20,670 nt of DNA from positions 1 through 20,670 of the forward strand of contig DBXV01000003.1 in the NCBI GenBank assembly GCA_002309695.1, in the 5' to 3' direction. This document shows positions 1-6,029 of the stretch, in pieces (within the stretch, counting starts at the first letter, position 1; each line of letters opens with the position of its first letter). The notes beneath the pieces were generated by a model. The model saw nothing but the letters and a program-made list of their open reading frames with translations. It searched no databases and had not been told where the DNA came from. This DNA is from Myxococcales bacterium UBA1203. Its GTDB lineage: Bacteria > Myxococcota > Myxococcia > Myxococcales > UBA5297. The translations under genes were made by a program, and so were the position numbers.

Positions 1-504
1 ATCCCCGGCCAGTTCGTCAACCCTGCCAATCCCGCGATTCACCGCGTGACCACCGGGCCGGAAATCTGGGCCGACACCGATGGGACTGTCGACATTTTTG
101 TGGCGGGCGTCGGCACAGGCGGCACTGTCACGGGTGTGGGCGAATATCTGAAGAGCCAGAAGCCCGGGGTCAAAGTGGTAGCTGTAGAGCCCGCCAGCTC
201 CCCCGTGCTGAGTCAGGGAACGGCCGGCTCCCACAAGATTCAGGGCATCGGCGCCGGCTTTGTGCCCGACGTTCTGAATACGAAAATTTACGATGAAATC
301 ATCACCGTAACCAATGAGGACGCCTTCGCGACCGGCAAAGCGATCGGCAAGTCCGAGGGCGTTCTGGTGGGCATTTCCTCCGGCGCGGCGGCCTGGGCGG
401 CCATCCAGCTGGCGAAGCGCCCCGAGAACAAGGGCAAGACCATTGTGGTTCTTCTGCCAGACACCGGCGACCGCTATCTGTCCACGCCGCTGTTCGCCGA
501 CTGA
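1..504 (+). CDS. cysK: Cysteine synthase A (O-acetylserine sulfhydrylase), C-terminal part
   Basis: The 5' end is outside the window; the frame is open from base 1 and 167 residues are visible. The protein makes L-cysteine from O-acetylserine and sulfide with PLP in the cytoplasm. Visible family hallmarks are the NPANPAIHR and TTGPEIW segments, the PLP-phosphate loop GVGTGGTVTG, the VVAVEPASSPVLS strand, HKIQGIGAGFVP, the GILVGISSGAA-like segment (here GVLVGISSGAA) and the closing LLPDTGDRYLST. The Schiff-base lysine near the N-terminus cannot be seen. The fold-type II family includes CysK, CysM and cystathionine beta-synthase; the HKIQGIGAGF and GERYLST-type tail fit CysK best. The frame runs to a normal length with no disruption, and a strong intrinsic terminator follows about 50 bp later. 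Confidence 0.93.
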   Translation: MPGQFVNPANPAIHRVTTGPEIWADTDGTVDIFVAGVGTGGTVTGVGEYLKSQKPGVKVVAVEPASSPVLSQGTAGSHKIQGIGAGFVPDVLNTKIYDEIITVTNEDAFATGKAIGKSEGVLVGISSGAAAWAAIQLAKRPENKGKTIVVLLPDTGDRYLSTPLFAD

Positions 505-552
505 AAAATTCTTTCCCGTACATAATTATTATCACTGCCTTAGCTTTACAGC

Positions 553-606
553 AAAAATCCCCGCTTCCGAATATATTGTAATATATACTGGAAGCGGGGA
601 TTTTTT
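553..606 (+). terminator. Intrinsic terminator after cysK
   Basis: A perfect 16-bp inverted repeat (553-568 with 590-605, core TCCCCGCTTCC) is followed on the plus strand by a T tract (601-606) and flanked by an A tract on the left, so it could act in both directions. The loop is itself an AT-rich palindrome (ATATATT GT AATATAT), so the hairpin can extend. It insulates cysK from the accessory patch to its right. Confidence 0.9.
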
Positions 607-696
607 GTTTATTTGGGGGGATTATTCGGGTGAGTACACCAAATGGAAAATCATCAGCAAAACCATGACACATGCGCAGAAAATTGTCTGGCTTGA

Positions 697-728
697 GCAG
701 ATGACGGCACCCAATAATTGATTTTTTC
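697..728 (+). repeat. Direct repeat copy A, upstream of XRE gene
   Basis: The block CAGATGACGGCACCCAATAA and the following TTGAT-T-rich bases recur at 1688-1718 with one or two changes over about 30 bp. Both copies lie just upstream of a start region that looks like the N-terminus of an XRE-type regulator. In each copy the block could also be read as the end of a short open frame (QMTAPNN-stop and QMTASNN-stop). It may be a duplicated promoter-upstream region or the trace of a duplicated preceding gene. Confidence 0.7.
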
Positions 729-731
729 CGT

Positions 732-760
732 TTGATTTTCTGGAAATGATGAGCTACTAT
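732..760 (+). promoter_or_regulatory. Sigma-70-like promoter of the XRE/ImmA gene
   Basis: -35 TTGATT (732-737), a 17-bp spacer, then -10 TACTAT (755-760), 22 bp upstream of the ATG at 783. The spacing is optimal and the hexamers are close to consensus. A GAGGTGG ribosome binding site lies at 771-777. Confidence 0.6.
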
Positions 761-782
761 AAAAGGCAATGAGGTGGCGGAA

Positions 783-938
783 ATGGAAGATCTACCGAAA
801 GAATTTCTCCAAGCATTGACGGGGAAAAATATAAAAAATCTTCGAATCATGCAAAAAATGTCAATGAAGGAGTTGGCTTCTAGGACAGGTATTTCCGAGC
901 ATTTACTAAAAAAATCGAAAACGGGAAGCATTATTTAA
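783..938 (+). pseudogene. XRE-type helix-turn-helix N-terminal fragment (frame broken at A7)
   Basis: The ATG at 783 follows a GAGGTGG ribosome binding site by 5 bp. The 51 residues begin with NIKNLRIMQKMSMKELASRTGISEHLLKK, the first helices of a Cro/C1 (XRE) DNA-binding domain. At the run of seven A (908-914) the frame leaves the family pattern and stops at 936-938. A -1 shift at that run continues with IENGKHYLNIKMLFVFSKALSVNVDYLFE, the expected end of the same domain, and joins the frame of 947-1642. The whole protein would be about 286 residues. The gene is therefore a frameshifted regulator, a sequencing or assembly homopolymer error, or a gene using slippage on A AAA AAA. By family, XRE/ImmA proteins are usually phage- or mobile-element-type repressors. 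Confidence 0.75.
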
Positions 939-946
939 ACATTAAG

Positions 947-1642
947 ATGCTTTTTGTTTTTTCAAAAGCGCTTAGCGTTAATGTTGATTATTTGTTTGAA
1001 AATGATAATTGTCCTGTTGTGTTAATGAGAAACAGCAGAATCCCGATTCGAGAGAAAAAAGCAATCATTGAGCGTGCGAAATACAAATCAAATGATGTTG
1101 CCACTCTTGCCATTATTCAAAAATTACAAGATTCAGCTGATTTGTCCCTTTATAAATTGGAAATCAGCGAAGAATCTGCCGACAATGTTGGAAAAATGAT
1201 TGCCGAACAGATAAAACAGAGCGGAAATTCAATCGTTCATTTTCTCGAAAATCATGGAATTTACACTATAAAAATTGAATCAGACACGTCTTTTTTTAAG
1301 GGACTTTTCGTATATACAAGGGATGTCCCCGTTATTGTTTTTTCGAAATTAGAAACAGATAAGGCCGAAATTTACAAAACGATTGGATATGAATTATGTC
1401 ATGCCCTTTTGATAAAACAGAAAGAATTTTGTTCTGATGAAGAACTTAGTGAGTCCACCTGCAATAAATTCAGCGCTGGCTTTGCTTCAAAATGTCTGGA
1501 AAGTAATTTCCCCATAGGAGAGGTTGATTTCATAGAGAGGAATGCAAAAAGAGCCTGGGAGGATGAACTGATAACTTCTTCAAAAGCAGCTGGTTATCTT
1601 GATATTAGCACAAATGAATTTCTTGATATGATGAGAGGGTGA
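947..1642 (+). CDS. ImmA/IrrE-like (COG2856) domain, C-terminal part of the frameshifted XRE regulator
   Basis: This open frame of 231 residues begins inside the helix-turn-helix domain, so its ATG at 947 is probably not the true start; no ribosome binding site is visible. Residues 1-20 finish the XRE domain. Residues about 100-190 resemble the M78 peptidase family (ImmA/IrrE), with the helix TIGYELCHALL followed by a second helix CNKFSAGFASKCL (compare the usual AN-x-FAAE-x-LMP). ImmA-type proteases cleave XRE repressors; here repressor and peptidase-like domain are one chain. The zinc motif HExxH reads Y148-E-L-C-H152, so the first histidine is missing and the domain may sense or scaffold rather than cleave. 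Its codons are much more AT-rich than cysK or the genes to the right, suggesting transfer. Confidence 0.72.
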   Translation: MLFVFSKALSVNVDYLFENDNCPVVLMRNSRIPIREKKAIIERAKYKSNDVATLAIIQKLQDSADLSLYKLEISEESADNVGKMIAEQIKQSGNSIVHFLENHGIYTIKIESDTSFFKGLFVYTRDVPVIVFSKLETDKAEIYKTIGYELCHALLIKQKEFCSDEELSESTCNKFSAGFASKCLESNFPIGEVDFIERNAKRAWEDELITSSKAAGYLDISTNEFLDMMRG

Positions 1643-1687
1643 CGCGGGCATGAGGATAAGGATTTATTTGAACGGATATTCGATAAA

Positions 1688-1718
1688 CAGATGACGGCAT
1701 CCAATAATTGATGTTTCC
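1688..1718 (+). repeat. Direct repeat copy B, upstream of XRE relic
   Basis: Second copy of the block at 697-728 (CAGATGACGGCATCCAATAA and following bases). Downstream similarity continues at lower identity through the promoter and ribosome-binding region (AAGAGGCAGGCTGGTGGCTG against AAAAGGCAATGAGGTGGCGG), up to the ATG at 1759. The locus therefore looks like a diverged tandem duplication. Confidence 0.7.
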
Positions 1719-1758
1719 TCTAGCTCTTTGGGGAATAAGAGGCAGGCTGGTGGCTGAA

Positions 1759-1878
1759 ATGTCCGAAATTCAAAAAATTATCGGGAGAAATATCGTTCGC
1801 GCTCGAGTCATGGGCGGACGCGGGGAATCCGGACACGCGGGAGCAGAAGGCGGCAATCGACGCGGCCAAAGAGGCTGA
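1759..1878 (+). pseudogene. Relic of a second XRE-type regulator, only the first helix left
   Basis: From the ATG at 1759 the frame reads MSEIQKIIGRNIVRARVM and then becomes Gly/Arg-rich low-quality sequence to a stop at about 1876-1878. The start matches the upstream XRE gene in pattern (GKNIKNLRIM against GRNIVRARVM), and the preceding DNA is also similar, including a GGTGG ribosome binding site. Base composition changes abruptly from AT-rich to GC-rich at about 1810. After the junction another frame is open and protein-like (SWADAGNPDTREQKAAIDAA and onward, ending at a TGA at 1909-1911), as if the 3' end of an unrelated gene had been joined on by a deletion. This identity is unknown. Confidence 0.45.
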
Positions 1879-1908
1879 AGTGGACGGGAAGGCAGATGTC
1901 GCTGAAAC

Positions 1909-1937
1909 TTGACTTTCGAGAGCCCCAAGTTTACACT
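1909..1937 (+). promoter_or_regulatory. Promoter of the AAA/DUF4143 ATPase gene
   Basis: -35 TTGACT (1909-1914), a 17-bp spacer, -10 TACACT (1932-1937). It lies about 45 bp upstream of the ATG at 1982. The -10 box is inside a large palindrome, see the next feature. Confidence 0.65.
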
Positions 1938-1963
1938 CTTGCAGAAATCTGCAAAAATGTAAA
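1930..1963 (+). promoter_or_regulatory. 34-bp nested palindrome, probable operator over the -10 box
   Basis: The layout is TTTACA - 4 bp - TGCAGA - AA - TCTGCA - 4 bp - TGTAAA. Both the outer and the inner hexamer pairs are perfect inverted repeats around one centre. It covers the -10 element and the expected transcription start of the ATPase gene. No T tract follows, so a terminator is unlikely. A dimeric repressor site is the simplest reading; the binding protein could be the neighbouring XRE regulator or the ATPase itself (inference). Confidence 0.6.
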
Positions 1964-1981
1964 TTAGCCTGAGAGGTGAGT

Positions 1982-3232
1982 ATGAAAATTCAGCGCGATG
2001 GACACCTGCAGCGGCTCCTGAGCTGCCGACACAATCAGATGATTAAAGTCATCACGGGCATGCGGCGGTGCGGCAAGTCTTTTCTGTTGTTTCAGCTGTT
2101 TGCCGATGCGCTCAGATCTGAGGGCGTTGATGAAAAACACATCGTCAAAATCAATCTGGAAGACCGCCGCAATAAGAGACTGCGCAACCCGGACGAGCTG
2201 CTGAAATACATCGACAGTCAGCTGCGCGATGAGCGGATGCATTACATTCTCCTGGATGAAATTCAGCTGGTGGATGAATTTGAAGACGTGCTCAACAGCT
2301 ATCTTCATGTGCCAAATGCCGACGTGTATGTGACAGGCTCCAATGCTAAATTTCTTTCCAAGGACGTGATTACCGAATTTCGCGGGCGCGGCGAGGAAAT
2401 ACGCCTGTGTCCGCTGTCATTCCGGGAGCTCGCAGGCGTCCGGGAAGGTATTTCGCCTGAAAACATTTTGCGCGAATATATGATTTATGGCGGGCTGCCG
2501 CAGACTGCCTGCATGAAGACAAATGAGGAGAGGGAGAATTATCTTTCCAATCTTTTTACACATACATATATCCGCGACATTAAAGATCGCCACGACATCA
2601 AATTGGACGATGACTTAGAAGAACTGATTTGCATCGTCGCGTCGTCCATTGGCGGGCTCATCAATCCGCGAAAACTGATGAATACATTTCAAAGCGTGAA
2701 AAAGAGCAGCATCAGTCAGGCGACGATAAAAAAATATCTGGAGTTTTTGCAGGACGCATTTCTTATCGAGCGGGCCGTTCGATATGACATCAGGGGAAAG
2801 CGGTATATCGACACGCCTGCGAAATACTATTTTGAAGACCTTGGATTGAGAAATGCGCTTCTCAATTTTCGGCAAATGGAAGAGCCCCATTTGATGGAAA
2901 ATTTGATTTACAATGAGCTCAGGATGTGCGGCATGTCCGTTGATGTGGGCGAAGTAACGGTCAGCGAAGTTTCTCCTCAAGGCCACAGTGTGCGCAAACA
3001 GCTGGAAGTCGATTTTGTCTGCAATAAAGGCTATGAGCGCATCTATATTCAGTCTGCTCTGGCGCTGTCTGATGCCGACAAGCGGGCGCAGGAACTTCGG
3101 CCGCTTACCAAAATCAAAGATAATTTTCTGAAGGTGGTCATCGTCGGCGGCAGTCAGGCGACGTACAAAAATGACGACGGAATCCTGATTTTGAACATCT
3201 TTGATTTTTTGCGGGGGGTGAGCCCGTTTTGA
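1982..3232 (+). CDS. AAA ATPase with C-terminal DUF4143 domain
   Basis: 416 residues from the ATG at 1982, chosen because GAGAGGTG lies just upstream; a GTG at 1976 overlaps that ribosome binding site and is less likely. The N-terminal AAA_14-type domain shows Walker A GMRRCGKS (26-33), Walker B YILLDEIQ (88-95), the sensor-like VTGSNAKFLS (117-126) and an FRGRGEE segment (133-139). The DUF4143 part (about 200-410) includes the winged-helix-like KKSSISQATIKKYLEFLQDA, then HLMENLIYNEL and LEVDFVCNKG...YIQ, a pattern related to PD-(D/E)xK nuclease folds. This family is widespread and often horizontally transferred; its biological role is not established. Length and motifs are complete, so the gene looks intact. 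It overlaps the next small ORF by 4 bp. Confidence 0.9.
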   Translation: MKIQRDGHLQRLLSCRHNQMIKVITGMRRCGKSFLLFQLFADALRSEGVDEKHIVKINLEDRRNKRLRNPDELLKYIDSQLRDERMHYILLDEIQLVDEFEDVLNSYLHVPNADVYVTGSNAKFLSKDVITEFRGRGEEIRLCPLSFRELAGVREGISPENILREYMIYGGLPQTACMKTNEERENYLSNLFTHTYIRDIKDRHDIKLDDDLEELICIVASSIGGLINPRKLMNTFQSVKKSSISQATIKKYLEFLQDAFLIERAVRYDIRGKRYIDTPAKYYFEDLGLRNALLNFRQMEEPHLMENLIYNELRMCGMSVDVGEVTVSEVSPQGHSVRKQLEVDFVCNKGYERIYIQSALALSDADKRAQELRPLTKIKDNFLKVVIVGGSQATYKNDDGILILNIFDFLRGVSPF

Positions 3233-3435
3233 GCAAAAAAAGCCGAGAGGTCAAAATAGACAGTCCTGCTTTAGGTAAGATAGATCAGACATTAGAAATC
3301 AACATTGATAAGTTATTTTCAGTAGTAAGCGAGAGCGTTGTTTTTTTGAGGGGAAAAAGTCCAGTTGGCGTCAGCATCAAAGAATTCCTCGGTATGATGA
3401 ACTGCGATAGAAATACTTTCACAGGGCTTCTCTGA
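3229..3435 (+). CDS. Small hypothetical protein overlapping the ATPase stop
   Basis: This 68-residue frame starts at a TTG whose last bases form the TGA of the ATPase gene (TTGA overlap). A G-rich stretch (GGGGGGTG, about 3213-3220) could serve as ribosome binding site, so translation may be coupled. The product begins MSKKSREVKIDSP and contains FLRGKSPVGVSIKEFLGMMNCDRNTFTGLL, with a possible short helix at the end. I do not recognise it. Codon use resembles the ATPase gene. It could be a truncated C-terminus of something longer or not translated at all. Confidence 0.4.
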   Translation: MSKKSREVKIDSPALGKIDQTLEINIDKLFSVVSESVVFLRGKSPVGVSIKEFLGMMNCDRNTFTGLL

Positions 3436-3473
3436 GCGCTCGCTGTTCTCCCTGTGAACAGCGTGAAGGGGAA

Positions 3474-3516
3474 ACAAAAAAAAGCCCCCGCACTCTGCTG
3501 TGGAGTGCGGGGGCTT
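3474..3516 (-). terminator. Intrinsic terminator of tRNA-Thr
   Basis: A 14-bp perfect stem (3482-3495 with 3503-3516, core GCCCCCGCACTC) and a 7-nt loop are followed on the minus strand by about nine T (A tract 3475-3483 on plus). It starts 5 nt after the 3' end of the tRNA gene. Confidence 0.9.
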
Positions 3517-3521
3517 GGTTT

Positions 3522-3594
3522 AGCCGACGACGGGAATCGGACCCATGACCTGCTGATTACGAATCAGCTGCTCTACCAGCTGAGCTACGTCGGC
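3522..3594 (-). tRNA. tRNA-Thr (anticodon CGT)
   Basis: On the minus strand a full cloverleaf can be drawn. The acceptor stem GCCGACG pairs with CGTCGGC, the D arm is GCTC-AGCTGGTA-GAGC, and the anticodon stem GCTGA/TCAGC holds loop TTCGTAA, giving anticodon CGT for ACG codons. The variable loop is AGGTC and the T arm is ATGGG-TCCGATT-CCCGT. The discriminator base is T and no CCA is encoded. The T loop reads TCCGATT rather than the usual TTCGAAT or TTCGATT, a small deviation. The gene has its own promoter and terminator. Its 3' end faces the AT-rich accessory patch at 600-3440. Confidence 0.93.
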
Positions 3595-3597
3595 ACA

Positions 3598-3619
3598 TTT
3601 TCAAGGAAAACCTTGAAAA
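3598..3619 (-). other. Hairpin in the tRNA-Thr 5' leader
   Basis: A 9-bp perfect stem TTTTCAAGG / CCTTGAAAA with an AAAA loop (TTTT on the transcript strand) fills the leader between the expected transcription start (about 3620) and the tRNA 5' end at 3594. It may define the RNase P or other processing substrate. It has no terminator-type T tract. Confidence 0.55.
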
Positions 3620-3627
3620 CGCGCGGG

Positions 3628-3656
3628 CCTCTACTCGAACTTCTGGCGGCTGTCAA
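3628..3656 (-). promoter_or_regulatory. tRNA-Thr promoter with GC-rich discriminator
   Basis: Minus strand: perfect -35 TTGACA (3656-3651), 17-bp spacer, -10 TAGAGG (3633-3628), then CCCGCGCG as discriminator. A GC-rich discriminator is a known mark of stable-RNA promoters under stringent control in Proteobacteria; that such control applies here is inference. Confidence 0.75.
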
Positions 3657-3949
3657 CACTTTTTTTCGTCCAAGTGCGATTTTTTTTCGCCCTCTCCGAA
3701 CTCCCTCTGCGCGCCGACTGTCCCCGTGTTCCGAGGGGGCCAGTCTTCACTTGCCGCTCTGCGCGAGACCGCTCTGCTGCCTTGCATGTTGTTCTGAGGT
3801 GCTGAGGCGATCTGGCGTCTGGATGCTGGGCGGACGGGGGCTGACGGCGCGCGACGGAAAGTGGGCCAGCCCGAGACTGATCCGGATGAGCGGGGGGGAT
3901 GGTGTGGATGACTTGACGCGTGAGGACCGCGGAAGTCGTTTGGCGCCAG
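3657..3949. other. Region without a recognisable gene
   Basis: GC-rich sequence between the tRNA-Thr promoter and the possible decayed ORF. All frames give Arg/Pro/Ser-rich translations of the kind seen in GC-rich non-coding DNA. No ribosome binding site plus start, no strong hairpin and no repeat were seen. Confidence 0.5.
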
Positions 3950-4320
3950 AGAACGGAGGTTTCTGCGGAGAACAGCGACGGAAATTCCTCATTGAGTTCT
4001 GTAAACTCAAACAACTCCAGAAACGACGCCAGTCATCTGCGCCGACCGCAATCAGAGGAATGCCGTCCGCCGCTGCGGAAATGCCGTGAAAGTGGGCGCT
4101 CACGGACAAAATTCTGGGGATGCTTCCGAGTTGTCCCATTGCGTGCGCAGGCGGCGGACGCTGGATTCTCCGGATGGCAGTGCCTCGGGCACGGGCAGGC
4201 GGGGCTTCGGCGCGTATTGGGGAAAACTATCGTAAAATTCAAACCGGCGCTCCGCCGCTTCGTGGATGCGCGCAAAAATATATTCCAATTCTTCGCCTGG
4301 AATGGAATCGTCCGCGCTGC
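3950..4320 (-). pseudogene. Possible decayed ORF downstream of viaA
   Basis: Three successive minus-strand frames look protein-like, each ending where the next begins. The first (about 4312-4100) includes GEELEYIFARIHEAAERRFEF and FPQYAPKP. The second (about 4110-4020) includes SAHFHGISAAADGIPLIAVGADDWRRF. The third (about 4020-3950) includes LELFEFTELNEEFPSLFSAE. The second and third meet exactly at 4020, where adding one base would give a continuous DDWRRF-LELFEF helix. No good start codon or ribosome binding site is visible. It could be a former third gene of the ravA-viaA operon. I do not recognise the family, and the frames could be chance in GC-rich DNA. Confidence 0.3.
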
Positions 4321-4337
4321 ATTTATTTGTCTGCCCC

Positions 4338-6029
4338 TCACATCTGGGCCATGCCCAACAATGTCAGCCAGCGATCAAAATGATGCAGCGGATCGCAGAG
4401 GCGCCGCATAGAGTCTGAACGGCTGTTCCCAATTTGGACGCCGTGGAAACGAACGCCATTTTTGGTCTTTATTTGTTCAGCCCGGCGCAGCAGCTTCTCA
4501 TCCAGGTGCCAGACGCCGTCGCTGACCAGAAGCACGTCAGCTTTTTTCCAATCTTCACGCTCCAATTTTTCAGTGACCTGGCGCAGGACCCCCAGATCTG
4601 TGCCGCTGCCAAACGACATGCTCAGAAAATCCAGCAGGCGTCCGACACCATCTGGACTTAAGTCCAGCTCTGCTTCGTTCACCTCTCCTGGACCTGCAAA
4701 AGTGAACAGATAGCAGCGGCGTTTTTCAGCGTGAGCCGTGCGCAGCGCTTCCAGCGTCAGGGCCTTGGCAATTGTTTCCGGAAGGCCAGACATAGAGCCG
4801 GAGGTATCCAATACAATGACAATGGGCCCACGTTCCATCTTGAGCTTTTGTTTCGGTATGGTGCGCAGATTATTTGTCTCCCGCCAGTGCATTTCCGTCA
4901 GGATACCTTCTACATGATAACACAGCAACGCCTGTTCTGCTCGCCTGGCATGCCACAGATACTTGAGCCTCGGATGCCCCAGAAGCGACGCCTCGCTGGG
5001 AAGCATACGGCCGATGTCGCCGGAGTGCTCCACGCCCCGCATCTCCCCGGGCAGATCCTTGTGCCAGGCATCCTCCCGATATTCCTCCAGGCGGCGCAGA
5101 TGCTCCACCACAGATGCGGCGCCGCAGTCTTCACGGGCGTTTTCCTGCATGCGTCCCAGAGCGCGGATAATTTCTTTGACCTGCGGCAGCATGCGTATCA
5201 ATTCGTTCAGGCGAAAAAGATTTTTCCAGCCCACGTGATGCAGGACGCCGCGGGTCAGATCCCACCCGAGTCCCGTCAGGTCCCCCAGCTCGCCAAAGAC
5301 TTCCTGAAGGTTGTGCCAGATGCGGACGCGCTCCTTCCATTTGTGAACAAGCGTTCTGTCTGCTTTGCGTGCGGCAAAGGCGCGGGAAATGCGCTTTCGT
5401 GCTTTCTCTGTCAGTTGTTGAACAGTCTCTGCGGAGACAGACGCGCATTGGCCGCATTGTCCTGCTGTGCCGCACGAGGATTTTTGCGAGTTTTGACCAT
5501 TTTTCTGTTCAGCAATATGCCGCTCTTCCAGATTCAGCAGCTGCTCTACAAGTGTGCGGAGCCTGTCCAGATAACTGGTTTCGGCGGTTTCCAGAGAATC
5601 CAGAACATCATCCAGAAGATCATCGACAATTTCCGGATTGTTTTTGCAAAAACCTAAAATCTCCAGTGATTCCAAAGCCTTGCGTGCAGGAACAGATGTT
5701 CCGGGAGGCGGCCAGCTAGTTTCAGGCGGCATCCGTCCGTTCAGCAGTGCATTGCGCCACTCGACGAGACACTGAACGCGCTCCTCCAGCGTGCCGCCCA
5801 CTCCTGCCACCAGTCTGGGAAGAAAACGATCTGGACACTCGTTCACATAGGCGAAGCTGGATTCCAGACGCGCCGCATCAAATCCTGCCGAAGAATTGGC
5901 CAAAGAAGCCTGAACAGACATTTCGTTATCGGAGACAGCGGCGTCAGAAAGAGGCGGGAGCGATTCACGATGAAGAGCTGCATCAGTCTGAACGTCTGAA
6001 TCGCCAGAAGAGGCGTCGGAAGAACTCAT
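4338..6029 (-). CDS. viaA: ViaA-like von Willebrand factor A protein
   Basis: 563 residues. The ATG overlaps the ravA stop (ATGA, 6026-6029), so the two are translationally coupled. An acidic, Ser-rich N-terminus (1-50) is followed by a long helical region. Residues about 325-375 hold the segment around GEMRGVEHSGDIGRMLPSEA and LLGHPRLKYLWHARRAE, typical of ViaA/YehP-type proteins. The C-terminal VWA domain (about 400-555) has an intact metal site: DTSGS (408-412), T477 in GSGTDL and D504 in VSDG. In E. coli, ViaA partners the MoxR ATPase RavA and the pair affects respiratory complexes and aminoglycoside sensitivity; the exact role here is unknown. A CxxC-like cluster (CGTAGQCGQC, about 186-195) is an unusual extra. 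Mildly shorter N-terminal starts are possible but the coupling favours this one. Confidence 0.88.
   Translation of the reverse strand: MSSSDASSGDSDVQTDAALHRESLPPLSDAAVSDNEMSVQASLANSSAGFDAARLESSFAYVNECPDRFLPRLVAGVGGTLEERVQCLVEWRNALLNGRMPPETSWPPPGTSVPARKALESLEILGFCKNNPEIVDDLLDDVLDSLETAETSYLDRLRTLVEQLLNLEERHIAEQKNGQNSQKSSCGTAGQCGQCASVSAETVQQLTEKARKRISRAFAARKADRTLVHKWKERVRIWHNLQEVFGELGDLTGLGWDLTRGVLHHVGWKNLFRLNELIRMLPQVKEIIRALGRMQENAREDCGAASVVEHLRRLEEYREDAWHKDLPGEMRGVEHSGDIGRMLPSEASLLGHPRLKYLWHARRAEQALLCYHVEGILTEMHWRETNNLRTIPKQKLKMERGPIVIVLDTSGSMSGLPETIAKALTLEALRTAHAEKRRCYLFTFAGPGEVNEAELDLSPDGVGRLLDFLSMSFGSGTDLGVLRQVTEKLEREDWKKADVLLVSDGVWHLDEKLLRRAEQIKTKNGVRFHGVQIGNSRSDSMRRLCDPLHHFDRWLTLLGMAQM

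Noticed and set aside
1688..1711. Readthrough extension of the ImmA-like protein past its TGA into the frame ending at TAATTGA
   Set aside because: The frame is open for only about 22 codons after the stop and no readthrough signal was seen; better explained by the repeat block.
491..3522. att-type direct repeat matching the tRNA-Thr 3' end
   Set aside because: Only short chance matches such as GCCGAC were seen near 494; not long enough to call an attachment site.
3454..4089. Plus-strand frame of 211 residues
   Set aside because: It reads through the antisense strand of the tRNA-Thr gene and its terminator, and the composition is not protein-like.
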